Positions 17,894 to 27,429 are shown, counted from the stretch's first letter. The stretch is DNA of 64,000 nt from Roseiarcus fermentans (GCF_003315135.1 NZ_QNRK01000018.1:1-64000); one strand, 5' to 3'. Program-made: numbers and translations. The notes: generated from the letters alone by a model not told the origin.

Positions 17894-18904
17894 ATGTTCC
17901 GTCGCAACACCATGCTCAGGACGGCGCTGCTTTGCGGCAGCCTGGTCGCGTCGGCGGCCGCGCTGGCCGCCGACGTCAAGCCGGCGGTCATTTACGACCT
18001 CGGTGGAAAATTCGACAAGTCGTTCAACGAAGGCGTGTTCAACGGCGCGACCCGTTTCACCAAGGAGACGGGCGTCGCCTTCCGCGATCTCGAGATCCAG
18101 AACGAAGCTCAGCGCGAGCAGGTCCTGCGCAAGTTCGCCAAGGACGGCTTCTCGCCGATCATGACCGTCGGCTTCGCCTGGGAGACCGCGCTGAAAAAGG
18201 TCGCGCCCGAGTTCCCGAACAGCAAGTTCGGCATCATCGACGATGTCGTCGACCTGCCCAATGTCCAGTCGATCGTGTTCAAGGAGCACGAGGGGTCGTT
18301 CGTCGTCGGCGTGATCGCCGCCGAGACGTCGAAGACCGGCAAGGTCGGCTTCGTCGGCGGCATGGACATTCCGCTGATCTCGAAATTCGAGTGCGGCTAT
18401 GCGCAGGGCGTCAAATACGCCTCGGACGGCAAGGGCACGGTGTTCGCCAACATGACCGGAACGACCCCGGCGGCGTGGAACGATCCGGTCAAGGGCGGCG
18501 AACTCGCCAAATCGCAGATCGACCGCGGCGCCGACATCGTCTACGCCGCCGCCGGCTCGACCGGCCAGGGCGTGCTCAAGGCGGCCGCAGACGCCGGCAA
18601 GCTCTCCATCGGCGTCGACTCCGACCAGGACTACCTGTTCCCCGGCCACGTCCTGACCTCGATGCTCAAGCACGTCGACGTCGCGACCTACCAGTCCTTC
18701 CTCGACGCCAAGAACGGCACGTGGAAGGCCGGCGTCCAGGCGCTCGGCCTGAAGGAAGGCGGAGTCGATTACGCGCTCGACCAGTACAACGAGAAGCTGA
18801 TCACGCCCGAGGTCAAGGCCAAGGCGGACGCCGCCAAGGCGGACATCATCGCCGGCAAGATCCAGGTTCACGACTACATGTCCGACAACAAGTGCCCGAT
18901 GTGA
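17894..18904 (+). CDS. BMP-family substrate-binding protein, probable nucleoside ABC importer
   Basis: 336 residues with a Sec signal peptide (LLCGSLVASAAALAADV). The fold marks of the Bmp/Med family are clear: YDLGGKFDKSFNEGVF, FGIIDDVVDLPN, FKEHEGSFVVGVIAA, GKVGFVGGMDIPLI and IGVDSDQDY. Members bind nucleosides such as guanosine or thymidine in the periplasm. The genes that follow (ATPase, two permeases, cytidine deaminase, and later two nucleoside phosphorylases) support a nucleoside substrate. Confidence 0.93.
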   Translation: MFRRNTMLRTALLCGSLVASAAALAADVKPAVIYDLGGKFDKSFNEGVFNGATRFTKETGVAFRDLEIQNEAQREQVLRKFAKDGFSPIMTVGFAWETALKKVAPEFPNSKFGIIDDVVDLPNVQSIVFKEHEGSFVVGVIAAETSKTGKVGFVGGMDIPLISKFECGYAQGVKYASDGKGTVFANMTGTTPAAWNDPVKGGELAKSQIDRGADIVYAAAGSTGQGVLKAAADAGKLSIGVDSDQDYLFPGHVLTSMLKHVDVATYQSFLDAKNGTWKAGVQALGLKEGGVDYALDQYNEKLITPEVKAKADAAKADIIAGKIQVHDYMSDNKCPM

Positions 18905-18925
18905 GGCGCGGAGGCTGACGCATGG

Positions 18926-18990
18926 GAGGGCGCGCGTCTCGCGCGCCCGGCGGCGCGACGCCGCCCGTCCCGTCTCCCGGGGGCGACACG
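18926..18990. repeat. GC-rich double-hairpin repeat between binding-protein and ATPase genes
   Basis: gagggcgcgcgtctcgcgcgcccggcggcgcgacgccgcc (about 18930-18969) forms two adjacent GC hairpins. Related copies occur near 27459, 27787 and 29606. If the ATG at 18922 were used, the repeat would be translated, so the later GTG start of the ATPase is preferred. Its position after the binding-protein gene may help stabilise or attenuate the message. Confidence 0.65.
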
Positions 18991-19011
18991 CTCGAGGATG
19001 AGGAAAAGCGC

Positions 19012-20556
19012 GTGACACATGCCGCCGGCGCAGTCCCTCCCGCGATCGAGCTGATCGGGATCAACAAGAGCTTCGGCCCGGTCCACGCCAACCGGAACGT
19101 AAACCTTCGCGTCGAGAAAGGCGTCATCCACGGCATCGTCGGCGAGAACGGCGCCGGCAAGTCGACGCTGATGTCGATCCTCTACGGCTTCTACGAGGCC
19201 GATTCCGGCGAGATCCGCATCAACGGCGAACGCGTGCGCATCCGCTCGTCGCGCGAGGCGATCGACTGCGGCATCGGCATGGTGTTCCAGCATTTCATGC
19301 TGGTGCAGACCTTGAGCGTGCTCGAGAACGTCATGCTGGGGGCCGAGGGCGGGGCGCTGCTCGCCCGCGGCGCGAGCGCCATCCGCAGGCGGCTCGCCGA
19401 GCTCGGCGCGGAATACGGCCTCGACGTCGACCCGGACGCGATCGCGGGCGAGCTGTCGGTCGGCCTGCAGCAGCGCGTGGAAATCCTCAAGGCGCTGGTG
19501 CGCGGCGCCGAGATCCTGGTGCTCGACGAGCCGACCGCGGTGCTCACCCCGGCCGAGGCCGATCAGCTGTTCCAGATGCTCAGGGTGCTGAAGGGCCAGA
19601 ACAAGACGATCATCTTCATCACCCACAAGCTGCGCGAGATCATGAGCCTGACCGACCGCGTGTCGGTGATGCGCCGGGGCGAGATGGTTGCGACCTTCGA
19701 CACGGGCCTGACCTCGCCGCCCGAACTCGCCGACGCGATGGTCGGGCGCAAGGTGATCCTCAGGATCGACAAGGGCCCGGCCCATCCCGGGGCGGTCGCG
19801 CTCGAAGCCCGCGACATCGTGGTGCGCGACGACCGCGGGGTGGTCCGGGTCGACCGCATCTCGTTCGCGCTGCGCGAAGGCGAGATTCTCGGCGTCGCGG
19901 GCGTCGCCGGCAACGGCCAGTCGGAGCTGCTCGAGGCGCTCGCGGGCATCCGCCCGCTGAGCGGCGGCGAGATCATGATCCACGGCCGGCCGCTTTCCGC
20001 CGCCGAGCGCAACCCGCACGACGAGCGGCTGATCGGCGTCGGCCACGTGCCGGAAGACCGCCACCGCATGGGTCTGGTCATGCCGTTCGAGGCGTGCGAG
20101 AGCGCGATGCTCGGCTTCCAGTACGAGCCGACCTACGGCCGGGGCCTGTTCTACGACCGCAAGGCGATCGTCAAGGACGCGGACCGGAAGATGGACGCGT
20201 TCGACGTCCGCCCGCGCGATCCCTTGCTCAAGACCGCCAATTTTTCCGGCGGCAACCAGCAGAAGCTGGTGCTGGCGCGCGAGATCGAGCGCAATCCGAG
20301 AATCCTGCTGGTCGGCCAGCCGACCCGCGGGGTCGACATCGGCGCGATCGAGTTCATCCACAAGCGCATCGTCGCCCAGCGCGACGCCGGCAAGGCGGTG
20401 CTGCTGGTTTCGGTCGAGCTCGACGAGATCCTCGCGCTCTCCGACCGGATCATCGTCCTGTGCGGCGGGCGCCTGACCGGCGAGCGCAGGCCCGACGAGA
20501 CCGACGCCCGGGATCTCGGCCTGCTGATGGCCGGCGTCAGCGAGCGCGCGGCATGA
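19012..20556 (+). CDS. ABC transporter ATPase with two nucleotide-binding domains (NupO-like)
   Basis: 515 residues from the GTG at 19012; an ATG at 18922 would add 30 residues encoded by a hairpin repeat. Domain 1 has Walker A GENGAGKST and Walker B VLDEPTAVLTP with signature LSVGLQQRVE. Domain 2 has a divergent Walker A (GVAGNGQSELLE) and signature FSGGNQQKL, as in ribose/nucleoside-type double ATPases. It energises the import complex formed with the two downstream permeases. The stop overlaps the next start (ATGA). Confidence 0.93.
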   Translation: MTHAAGAVPPAIELIGINKSFGPVHANRNVNLRVEKGVIHGIVGENGAGKSTLMSILYGFYEADSGEIRINGERVRIRSSREAIDCGIGMVFQHFMLVQTLSVLENVMLGAEGGALLARGASAIRRRLAELGAEYGLDVDPDAIAGELSVGLQQRVEILKALVRGAEILVLDEPTAVLTPAEADQLFQMLRVLKGQNKTIIFITHKLREIMSLTDRVSVMRRGEMVATFDTGLTSPPELADAMVGRKVILRIDKGPAHPGAVALEARDIVVRDDRGVVRVDRISFALREGEILGVAGVAGNGQSELLEALAGIRPLSGGEIMIHGRPLSAAERNPHDERLIGVGHVPEDRHRMGLVMPFEACESAMLGFQYEPTYGRGLFYDRKAIVKDADRKMDAFDVRPRDPLLKTANFSGGNQQKLVLAREIERNPRILLVGQPTRGVDIGAIEFIHKRIVAQRDAGKAVLLVSVELDEILALSDRIIVLCGGRLTGERRPDETDARDLGLLMAGVSERAA

Positions 20557-21662
20557 GCGCGCCCCTCAAGCCCCTGCCGCAATGGGCCGACGTCGCGCTG
20601 ATCCCGCTGGTCAACGTCGCCGCCGCCTTCCTGATCTCCGGTCTGGTCGTGCTGGCGATCGGCGAGAACCCGCTCGAGGCGGTGCAGATCCTGATCACCG
20701 GCGCGCTCGGCGACCTCGAGGGCGTCGGCTTCACCCTCTATTACGCGACGAGCTTCATCTTCACCGGCCTCGCGGTCGCGCTCTGCTTTCATGCCGGCCT
20801 GTTCAACATCGGGGTCGAGGGGCAGGCCTATATCGCCGGGCTGGGGGCGGCGCTGGCCGCGCTCCACCTCGGCTTCCTGCCCGGCTACGGGCTCGCCGTC
20901 GCCGCGATTGTCGCCGCCGCTGTGTTCGGCGCCGCCTTCGCCGCGATCCCGGGCTACCTGCAGGCCTACCGCGACAGCCACATCGTGATCACCACGATCA
21001 TGTTCAACTACATCGCCTCGGCGATCATGGGCTACCTGCTGGTCAACGTGATGCGGGTGCCGGGCCAGATGAACGCCGAGACCGCGCAGTTTCCGCCGAA
21101 CGCATGGGCGCCGCAGTTCCACGTGATCCTGGCCCATTTCGGCGTCCAGTGGCCGGTGACGCCGTTCAACCTGTCGTTCCTGCTGGCGCTGGCCGCGGCC
21201 TGGGTGGTGTGGCTCCTGATCTGGCGCACGCGGCTCGGCTACGAGATCCGCACCGTCGGCGCCAATCCGACCGCGGCGGTCTACGGCGGCATTTCGCCCA
21301 AGCGCGTCGTCATCGTTTCGACCCTGCTGTCGGGCGCGCTCGCCGGCGGCATGGCGGTCAACGTCATCCTCGGCGAGGAGCACCGTCTCATTCTCGAATA
21401 CACCGCGGGCTTCGGCTTCGTCGGCATCGCGGTGGCGCTGATGGGACGCGCCCATCCGGTCGGCATCATTCTCGCCGCGATCCTGTTCGGCATGCTGTAC
21501 CAGGGCGGGGCCGAACTCGCCTTCGACAAGCCGAAGATCAGCCGCGACATGATCGTGGTCATCCAGGGCCTGGTGGTGCTGTTCGCCGGCGCGCTCGAGC
21601 ACATGTTCCGCCGCCCGGTGGCGACGCTGCTCGCGCGCCGCACGACCCAGCCGCCGATCTGA
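20553..21662 (+). CDS. ABC transporter permease (BMP-type nucleoside importer), first subunit
   Basis: 369 residues with about 9-10 hydrophobic segments. The LFNIGVEGQAYIAGLGAA motif and the HIVITTIMFNYIASAI segment are typical of the NupP/YufP family permease. It is translationally coupled to the ATPase and is followed by the partner permease 14 bp later. Together they should form the membrane channel for nucleosides. Confidence 0.93.
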   Translation: MSAPLKPLPQWADVALIPLVNVAAAFLISGLVVLAIGENPLEAVQILITGALGDLEGVGFTLYYATSFIFTGLAVALCFHAGLFNIGVEGQAYIAGLGAALAALHLGFLPGYGLAVAAIVAAAVFGAAFAAIPGYLQAYRDSHIVITTIMFNYIASAIMGYLLVNVMRVPGQMNAETAQFPPNAWAPQFHVILAHFGVQWPVTPFNLSFLLALAAAWVVWLLIWRTRLGYEIRTVGANPTAAVYGGISPKRVVIVSTLLSGALAGGMAVNVILGEEHRLILEYTAGFGFVGIAVALMGRAHPVGIILAAILFGMLYQGGAELAFDKPKISRDMIVVIQGLVVLFAGALEHMFRRPVATLLARRTTQPPI

Positions 21663-21676
21663 AGGGCCCGCACGCG

Positions 21677-22648
21677 ATGGAATGGTTCGACGCGTTCATC
21701 GTCGTGTTCGCCTCCGGGATGCGGCTCGCCATTCCGCTCATTCTCGCCTGTGTCGCGGGGCTGTGGTCGGAGCGGTCGGGGGTCGTCGACATCGGCCTCG
21801 AAGGCAAGATCCTGGTCGGCGCCTTCGCGTCCGCCGCCGGCGCGTTCTTCAGCGGCAGCGCCTGGGTCGGGCTCGCGGTCGGCGTCGCCGCGACCGTCCT
21901 GTTCTCGCTCATCCACGGCTACGCCTCGATCGACCAGCGCGCCAACCAGATCGTCTCGGGCACGGCGATCAACATGGTCGCCGACGGCCTCACCGCGCTG
22001 CTCGGCAACGCGATCTGGCAACAGGGCGGCCGCACGCCGCAACTGCCGCCCGAGGCCCAGTTCCGCGCCATCGCCTGGCCGTTCGAGCCCGAGATCGCCA
22101 GGATCCCGATCCTCGGGCCGATCTACGACCGGCTGATCTCCGGCAACGACATCATCACCTATGTCGCCTTCCTGATCGTGCCGCTGACCTGGTGGGCGCT
22201 CTACCGCACCCGGTTCGGGCTGCGCCTGCGCGCGGTCGGCGAGAACCCGGCCGCCGTCGACACGGCCGGCATATCGGTGCGCGCGCTGCGCTACAGCGCG
22301 GTCGTCATCTGCGGCGTTCTGGTCGGGCTCGCGGGCGTCTATCTGGCGCTGGCGCAGACGGGCTATTTCCAGCCGCACATGTCGGCGGGCCGCGGCTTCA
22401 TTGCGCTCGCCGCGCTGGTGTTCGCCAAGTGGCGGCCGTGGCCGGCGCTCGCCACCTGCCTCTTGTTCGGCTTCCTCGACGCGGTCGCGATCCGGATGCA
22501 GGGGATGGAGCTGCCGGTGATCGGCCCGGTGCCGGTGCAGGCGATCGAGGCGCTGCCCTACGTCCTGACCGTCGTCTTGCTCGCCGGCTTCATCGGCAAG
22601 GCGATCCCGCCGCGCGCCTCGGGAATTCCCTATGTCAAGGAACGCTGA
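21677..22648 (+). CDS. ABC transporter permease (BMP-type nucleoside importer), second subunit
   Basis: 323 residues with multiple hydrophobic segments. SGVVDIGLEGKILVGAF near residue 40 and QIVSGTAINMVADGLTALL are characteristic of the NupQ-type subunit. The gene overlaps the following cytidine deaminase gene by 17 bp, showing tight co-expression of import and catabolism. Confidence 0.93.
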   Translation: MEWFDAFIVVFASGMRLAIPLILACVAGLWSERSGVVDIGLEGKILVGAFASAAGAFFSGSAWVGLAVGVAATVLFSLIHGYASIDQRANQIVSGTAINMVADGLTALLGNAIWQQGGRTPQLPPEAQFRAIAWPFEPEIARIPILGPIYDRLISGNDIITYVAFLIVPLTWWALYRTRFGLRLRAVGENPAAVDTAGISVRALRYSAVVICGVLVGLAGVYLALAQTGYFQPHMSAGRGFIALAALVFAKWRPWPALATCLLFGFLDAVAIRMQGMELPVIGPVPVQAIEALPYVLTVVLLAGFIGKAIPPRASGIPYVKER

Positions 22649-23045
22649 CCCCCTCGAGATCCTGTTCGCCGCGGCGAAGGCCGCCCAGGCGAACGCCCAC
22701 GCGCCTTATTCGAACTTCCGCGTCGGGGCGGCGCTGCGCACTCCGGAGGGGGCCCTTTTCTGCGGCGGCAACGTCGAGAACGCGGCCTATCCCGAGGGCT
22801 GGTGCGCCGAGACCAGCGCCATCGCCGCCATGGCGGCGGCGGGGGCGCGAAAAATCGCGGAAATCTGCGTGATCGGCGACGGCGAGGCGCTGTGCACCCC
22901 GTGCGGCGGCTGCCGCCAGCGCATCCGCGAATTCGCCGACGACCGGACGATCGTCCATGTCGCCGGCCCGGAGGGGGTGCGCGCAACCTTCCGCCTGTCG
23001 GCGCTGCTGCCGGAGTCGTTCGGGCCGGGGCATTTGCGGCCATGA
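22632..23045 (+). CDS. cdd: Cytidine deaminase
   Basis: 137 residues. It deaminates (deoxy)cytidine to (deoxy)uridine. The zinc site is complete: WCAE (C58, catalytic E60) and PCGGCRQ (C91, C94), with FRVGAAL and GGNVENAAYPEG for nucleoside binding. It overlaps the permease gene, so imported cytidine is likely its substrate. The C-terminus is normal for the tetrameric class. Confidence 0.95.
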   Translation: MSRNADPLEILFAAAKAAQANAHAPYSNFRVGAALRTPEGALFCGGNVENAAYPEGWCAETSAIAAMAAAGARKIAEICVIGDGEALCTPCGGCRQRIREFADDRTIVHVAGPEGVRATFRLSALLPESFGPGHLRP

Positions 23046-23054
23046 CGGCTGGTT

Positions 23055-23082
23055 TTGACATTATACAAGATATCTATATATT
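23055..23082 (+). promoter_or_regulatory. Promoter/operator of the RelE-like/Xre module
   Basis: TTGACA (23055-23060), 16 bp, TATATT (23077-23082), followed after 6 nt by the GTG of the toxin gene, so initiation near 23089 would give a leaderless mRNA. The palindrome agatatct (23068-23075) lies between the boxes, where the Xre partner could bind. Confidence 0.55.
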
Positions 23083-23088
23083 CTCGCC

Positions 23089-23337
23089 GTGAAGAAGGTC
23101 GTTCTCCTGAAAGCGGCGGCGACAGCGCTCCGCAAGCACCAGAACATAGCTCCACGCATTCGGGAGAAAATCGCCGAGTATGCAGTAAATCCAGACCGCC
23201 TCGCCAATCTTGTGACTGTATTGCGGGGTTCCCCGCTAAAAAAGCTACGGGTCGGCGACTTTCGTGTGTTGTTCGAGGAGACGGCGACGGAGATCATCGT
23301 CTCGAAAATCGGGCCGCGGGGCTCGATCTACGATTGA
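23089..23337 (+). CDS. RelE/HigB-type toxin-like protein
   Basis: 82 residues from a GTG. The IREKIAEYA segment, then LRGSPLKKLRVGDFRVLFEE and IIVSKIGPRGSIYD, match RelE-superfamily toxins, which cleave mRNA at the ribosome. There is no ribosome site, but a good promoter lies immediately upstream. An Xre antitoxin gene starts 17 nt downstream. The pair separates cdd from the rest of the nucleoside salvage genes. Confidence 0.82.
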   Translation: MKKVVLLKAAATALRKHQNIAPRIREKIAEYAVNPDRLANLVTVLRGSPLKKLRVGDFRVLFEETATEIIVSKIGPRGSIYD

Positions 23338-23353
23338 AGGGTTTGCCAGGACC

Positions 23354-23713
23354 ATGACCGCAAAGCTCATCACCACGCCCGGTGGCGAGAAGCTCGCCAT
23401 CCTTCCGGCCGACGAATTCGAAGATCTCTGCGATCAGTTGGCGCACGCGACCGCCATGGCCGACTATCGGTCCGGGCGTGAAGAAGGCTTGACACTCGAA
23501 GAGGTGGACGCGCTGCTCGCCGCCCCGACGCCCCTGGCGTTCTGGCGCGCGAAACGCGGGCTCACCCAGGCCGCTCTCGCCAAGGCGGCCGGGACGACGC
23601 AGCCGCATATCGCCGACCTGGAATCGGGTAAGCACGGCGGATCGCTCGAGCTCATGGCGCGCATCGCCAAAGCCCTCGCGGTCAAGATCGACGACCTCGC
23701 GTCCGCCGGATGA
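23354..23713 (+). CDS. Xre-family antitoxin
   Basis: 119 residues. The C-terminal half is a Cro/C1-type helix-turn-helix (LTQAALAKAAGTTQPHIADLESGKHGGSLELMARIAKAL). The N-terminal 70 residues (TTPGGEKLAILPADEFEDL) look like the toxin-neutralising part seen in RelE-partner Xre proteins. It is in the same operon as the RelE-like gene and probably represses the shared promoter. Confidence 0.85.
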   Translation: MTAKLITTPGGEKLAILPADEFEDLCDQLAHATAMADYRSGREEGLTLEEVDALLAAPTPLAFWRAKRGLTQAALAKAAGTTQPHIADLESGKHGGSLELMARIAKALAVKIDDLASAG

Positions 23714-23737
23714 TTGCCGCGCCGCGGTCGGCGCCCG

Positions 23738-24154
23738 TCACAGCCAAAAATCCCCCGCCAGCACGTCCTCGATCGTCCACGGGCAGGTCTCGGGCACGCA
23801 CAGAAGGCCAGTCTCGTCGAGCGCCCTCAGGCGGGCCCTGGCGTATGCCTTCGTCAGGCATTCGGCCGGATAGGCCCGCAACGAAGGGTTGTCCTCCAGC
23901 AGGTCTTCGATCTGGTCGCGCGCCTCCCGGATCGAGCCGCGCCAGCTTCCGCATCGCAACTCGGGCTGGTGTCGCCATTTCAGGAGATGAACGAGAAGGA
24001 CTTTCAGACGGGAGCGAATCTCGCTGCGCTGGCTGGTTCCCAAGGACTCGATTTCCTCCGCCAGATTGTCCCAGTCGAGCGAATTCGGCGCTCGCCGCCG
24101 CAGCGCGTCGGCCTGCTCCTTCGTCCATTCGTAGAGGTCGGATTGGTAGCTCAT
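23738..24154 (-). CDS. DUF29 family protein
   Basis: 138 residues from the ATG at 24154. The sequence starts YQSDLYEWTKEQADALR and continues DWDNLAEEIESLGTSQRSEIRSRL and LLVHLLKWRHQP, the signature of DUF29 proteins, a widespread alpha-helical family without known function. It is convergent with the Xre antitoxin gene (24 bp between stops). The upstream open frame to 24382 lacks family similarity. Confidence 0.87.
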   Translation of the reverse strand: MSYQSDLYEWTKEQADALRRRAPNSLDWDNLAEEIESLGTSQRSEIRSRLKVLLVHLLKWRHQPELRCGSWRGSIREARDQIEDLLEDNPSLRAYPAECLTKAYARARLRALDETGLLCVPETCPWTIEDVLAGDFWL

Positions 24155-24396
24155 GGCCCCGAGTGTAGCCCGTCGACGAGCGCCGGCAAGGTCTTCGCAG
24201 GCCGAGCCTCGGCGCGTTCGCCGCCGCAAGCGCTCGCGTCCTTGACTTCGGCCGCCCTTCGCGCTCCGCTCTCGCCCTGAAATGGCCGCTTCGCGCGCGG
24301 TGCGTGGCGCGAGTGGTCGATCGAATCGACGACCCGCGGGCGGGCGCATTCCGCCGCTACCAGCGTTATACAGGGCGAGCACCCAAGGAGCGCCGC

Positions 24397-25206
24397 ATGG
24401 ACCAGGACATCGGAGGCGCGATCGTCGCCTTGAAGAAGCACGGCCTCGACAGCCTGCCGCCGCTCGGCATCGTGCTCGGTTCCGGCCTCGGGTCGTTCGC
24501 CGACGAGGCGGCCGAGGCGATCGCGGTCGGTTACGCCGAGTTGCCCGGCTTTCCGGTGCCCAGCGTCGAGGGCCACGCGGGCCGACTCGTGGTTGGGGCG
24601 ATCGAGGGTCGGCGGGTGGCGCTGTTTCAGGGCCGCGGCCATTATTACGAGCGCGGCGACGCGAGCGCGATGCGGGTCGCGATCGATGCGTTCAAGAACC
24701 TCGGCGGCGCGACCCTCTTGCTCACCAACGCCGCCGGCGGCCTTCGTTCAGAATGGAAGCCGCCGGCGTTGGTCGCGGTCACCGACCACATCAATTTTTC
24801 CGGAACCAATCCGCTGATCGGCCACGCCGGCGGCGACCGCTTCGTGCCGCTGACCCGCGCCTACGACCCGGAGTTGATCCGGACGCTGCGCCGCGCCGCG
24901 GGCGAAGCGGACGTCGCCCTGCACGAGGGCGTCTACATGTGGTTCTCCGGGCCGAGCTTCGAGACCCCGGCCGAGATCCGCGCCGCGCAGATCCTCGGCG
25001 CCGACCTCGTCGGCATGTCGACGGTTCCCGAGGTCATCCTGGCGCGGCGCGCGGGCCTTCGGGTCGGCGCGGTTTCGGTGGTCACCAACTACGCCGCAGG
25101 CCTTTCCGGCGGCGACCCGAGCCACGACGAGACCCAGGAATACGCCCGGCTCGCGGCGGACCAGTTCAAGCGCCTGCTGCGCGCCTTCGTCCGCCAGGCG
25201 GCGTGA
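24397..25206 (+). CDS. Purine nucleoside phosphorylase
   Basis: 269 residues from the ATG at 24397, with AAGGAG 6 nt upstream. It splits purine nucleosides with phosphate to base and (deoxy)ribose 1-phosphate. Family marks: GIVLGSGLGSFA (phosphate loop), FQGRGHYYE, LTNAAGGL, and MWFSGPSFETPAEIRAA with VGMSTVPE. It belongs to the trimeric PNP/MTAP class. It precedes deoA and continues the nucleoside salvage theme. Confidence 0.94.
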   Translation: MDQDIGGAIVALKKHGLDSLPPLGIVLGSGLGSFADEAAEAIAVGYAELPGFPVPSVEGHAGRLVVGAIEGRRVALFQGRGHYYERGDASAMRVAIDAFKNLGGATLLLTNAAGGLRSEWKPPALVAVTDHINFSGTNPLIGHAGGDRFVPLTRAYDPELIRTLRRAAGEADVALHEGVYMWFSGPSFETPAEIRAAQILGADLVGMSTVPEVILARRAGLRVGAVSVVTNYAAGLSGGDPSHDETQEYARLAADQFKRLLRAFVRQAA

Positions 25207-25224
25207 GGCTTCGTCGATGCGGCG

Positions 25225-25345
25225 CACGGCCCTTACCCTGCCGCTTCGCGGCTGTCCCTCTCCCGGTGGGAGAGGGTGTCCCTTCCCCCTCGCGGGGAAG
25301 GCGGCGCGACCCCCGGATCAAGTTCGGGGGCCGGAGGAGGGGTCG
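25225..25345. repeat. Cluster of small palindromes between PNP and deoA
   Basis: cctctcccggtgggagagg (about 25256-25275), ccttccccctcgcggggaagg (25281-25301) and cgacccccggatcaagttcgggggccgg (about 25308-25335) are three consecutive hairpin units. They resemble the pieces at 27570-27690. Such REP-like units in an operon spacer may stabilise the upstream message. Confidence 0.6.
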
Positions 25346-25374
25346 CCGCGCAAACCCTATCGTTGCGAGCTCCC

Positions 25375-26703
25375 ATGATCCTCCCCCAGGAAATCATCCG
25401 CTTGAAGCGCGACGGCCACGCGCTTTCGGCCGCCGAGATCGGCGCCTTCATCGCCGGCCTGACCAGCGGCGACGTCACCGAGGGCCAGGCGGCCGCCTTC
25501 GCCATGGCGGTGTTCTTCCGCGGCATGACGATGACCGAGCGCGTGGCGCTGACCGAAGCGATGACGCTGTCGGGGACGACGATCGACTGGCGCGCGCCCG
25601 ACCTGCCCGGCCCCGTGCTCGACAAGCATTCGACCGGCGGCGTCGGCGACAACGTGTCGCTGATGCTGGCGCCGATGCTCGCCGCCTGCGGCGGCTTCGT
25701 GCCGATGATCTCGGGCCGCGGCCTCGGCCACACCGGCGGCACCCTCGACAAGCTCGATGCGATTCCCGGCTACGACACCAAGCCGGACCTGTTGCGGTTC
25801 AAGCAGGTGGTGCGCGACGTCGGCTGCGCGATCATCGGCCAGACCGAGACGCTGGCGCCGGCCGATCGGCGCCTCTACGCCATTCGCGACGTCACCGCGA
25901 CGGTCGAGTCCGTCGCCCTCATCACCGCCTCGATCCTGTCGAAAAAGCTCGCGGCCGGGCTCGAGGGCCTGGTGATGGACGTGAAAACCGGCTCGGGCGC
26001 GTTCATGACCTCGCTCGAGGCGTCGCGCGAGCTCGCCGAAAGCATCGCGACGGTCGCCGCCGGCGCCGGCCTGCCGACGGTGTCGCTGATCACCGACATG
26101 AACGAGCCGCTCGCCAGCGCCGCCGGCAACGCGGTCGAGGTGCAGAACGCGGTCGATTTCCTGACCGGAAAGCGCCGCGACCCGCGCCTTCTCCGGGTGA
26201 CGCTGGCGCTCGGCGCCGAGTGTCTCCATCTCGCCGGCCTCGCGCGCTCGCCGGCCGAGGGCGAGACGGTTTTGCGCGCGGCGCTCGATTCCGGAAAGGC
26301 GGCGGAAATCTTCGAGCGCATGGTCGCCGCCCTCGGCGGTCCCGCCGACTTTCTCGGCCGCTCCGCCGCCCTCCTGCCGCGCGCCGGCCTCGTGGTCGAA
26401 GCGCGGCCCGAGCGGAGCGGGATCGTCGCGAGCGTCGACGTGCGCGCGCTCGGCCTCGCGGTAGTCGAACTCGGCGGCGGCCGGGCGCGCGCCTCCGACG
26501 CGATCGATCCGTCCGTCGGCCTGACCGACCTCGCCGCCCTCGGCGACGCGGTCGGCGCCGACCGGCCGCTCGCGATCGTGCATGCGCGCGACCCGCTCTC
26601 GGCGGAAGCCGTCGTCAGCCGGCTGCGCGAAGCCTATCGCCTCGGCAACGTCGCGCCGCCGTCCGCCGACCCGGTGGTCGAGCGCATCGTTGCGCAGCCG
26701 TAG
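25375..26703 (+). CDS. deoA: Thymidine phosphorylase
   Basis: 442 residues from the ATG at 25375. It cleaves thymidine with phosphate to thymine and deoxyribose 1-phosphate. The signature [17 protein letters not shown] is near residue 82, with [20 protein letters not shown] and [12 protein letters not shown] following. An upstream in-frame extension would translate the palindrome cluster and is rejected. Together with PNP and Cdd it lets the cell use imported nucleosides as carbon or base sources. Confidence 0.95.
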   Translation: MILPQEIIRLKRDGHALSAAEIGAFIAGLTSGDVTEGQAAAFAMAVFFRGMTMTERVALTEAMTLSGTTIDWRAPDLPGPVLDKHSTGGVGDNVSLMLAPMLAACGGFVPMISGRGLGHTGGTLDKLDAIPGYDTKPDLLRFKQVVRDVGCAIIGQTETLAPADRRLYAIRDVTATVESVALITASILSKKLAAGLEGLVMDVKTGSGAFMTSLEASRELAESIATVAAGAGLPTVSLITDMNEPLASAAGNAVEVQNAVDFLTGKRRDPRLLRVTLALGAECLHLAGLARSPAEGETVLRAALDSGKAAEIFERMVAALGGPADFLGRSAALLPRAGLVVEARPERSGIVASVDVRALGLAVVELGGGRARASDAIDPSVGLTDLAALGDAVGADRPLAIVHARDPLSAEAVVSRLREAYRLGNVAPPSADPVVERIVAQP

Positions 26704-26719
26704 CGCGACGGGATCGCGT

Positions 26720-27229
26720 TCAGCCCTTCGCCGGCCGCGCCAGCGGGGCGAAGGCGGCGGCGACGGCCTCGTAGACCGGGCGCTTGAACGGCACCACCAC
26801 GTCGGGCAGGGCGCCGAACCGCTCCCAGCGCCAGTCGTCGAACTCCGCCCCGTGAAGGCCGTCGGCCGGACGATGCACGTCGATCTCGGACTCGGACCCG
26901 ACGAAGCGGAACAAGAACCACTTCTGCGTCTGCCCGCGGTAGCGCCCGGCCCATTTGCCGCGCGCCTCCTCGGGAAGGTCGTAGCTGTGCCAGTCCGGCA
27001 GTTCGGCGATCAGTTCGACCGAGCGGACGTTGGTCTCTTCCCACAGCTCGCGTCGGGCGGCGGCCAGCGGCGATTCGCCCTCGTCGATGCCGCCCTGCGG
27101 CATCTGCCAGGCGCGCGCATCGAGAGGCTCGCCGCCGCGCCGGCGCTTGCGGTGTCCGACGAACACCTCCCCCTCCCAATTGATCAAGGCGATTCCGACG
27201 CAGGGGCGATAGGGAAGATCGTTATTCAT
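26720..27229 (-). CDS. rppH: RNA pyrophosphohydrolase (Nudix)
   Basis: 169 residues from the ATG at 27229. RppH removes pyrophosphate from 5' triphosphate mRNA or hydrolyses dinucleoside polyphosphates. The Nudix box [20 protein letters not shown] is complete, and [11 protein letters not shown] plus WQMPQGG and [10 protein letters not shown] are typical of RppH. It is convergent with deoA. Confidence 0.94.
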   Translation of the reverse strand: MNNDLPYRPCVGIALINWEGEVFVGHRKRRRGGEPLDARAWQMPQGGIDEGESPLAAARRELWEETNVRSVELIAELPDWHSYDLPEEARGKWAGRYRGQTQKWFLFRFVGSESEIDVHRPADGLHGAEFDDWRWERFGALPDVVVPFKRPVYEAVAAAFAPLARPAKG

Positions 27230-27429
27230 GACAACCGGATGACGGTGGACCGCGACCGACCATAGCGAAAGCGCCGCTCGCGCGCGAGCCGTCGTAACAC
27301 GGCTCTCCCCGTCGCCATGCGAAAAGTTCTTCACGTTTTTCAGAATACATGGTAGTCTTTGTTTTCAACGGCAGAATGAGCGAAGTCCTTGAGATCCATC
27401 GTTGCGGAAACGCATGTTGACGGGCGTAC

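Noticed and set aside
18922-19011. ATG at 18922 as the start of the ABC ATPase
   Set aside because: It has a ribosome site, but the 30 codons it adds are encoded by a GC-rich hairpin repeat found elsewhere in the window. The GTG at 19012 gives a normal family start. The choice is not certain.
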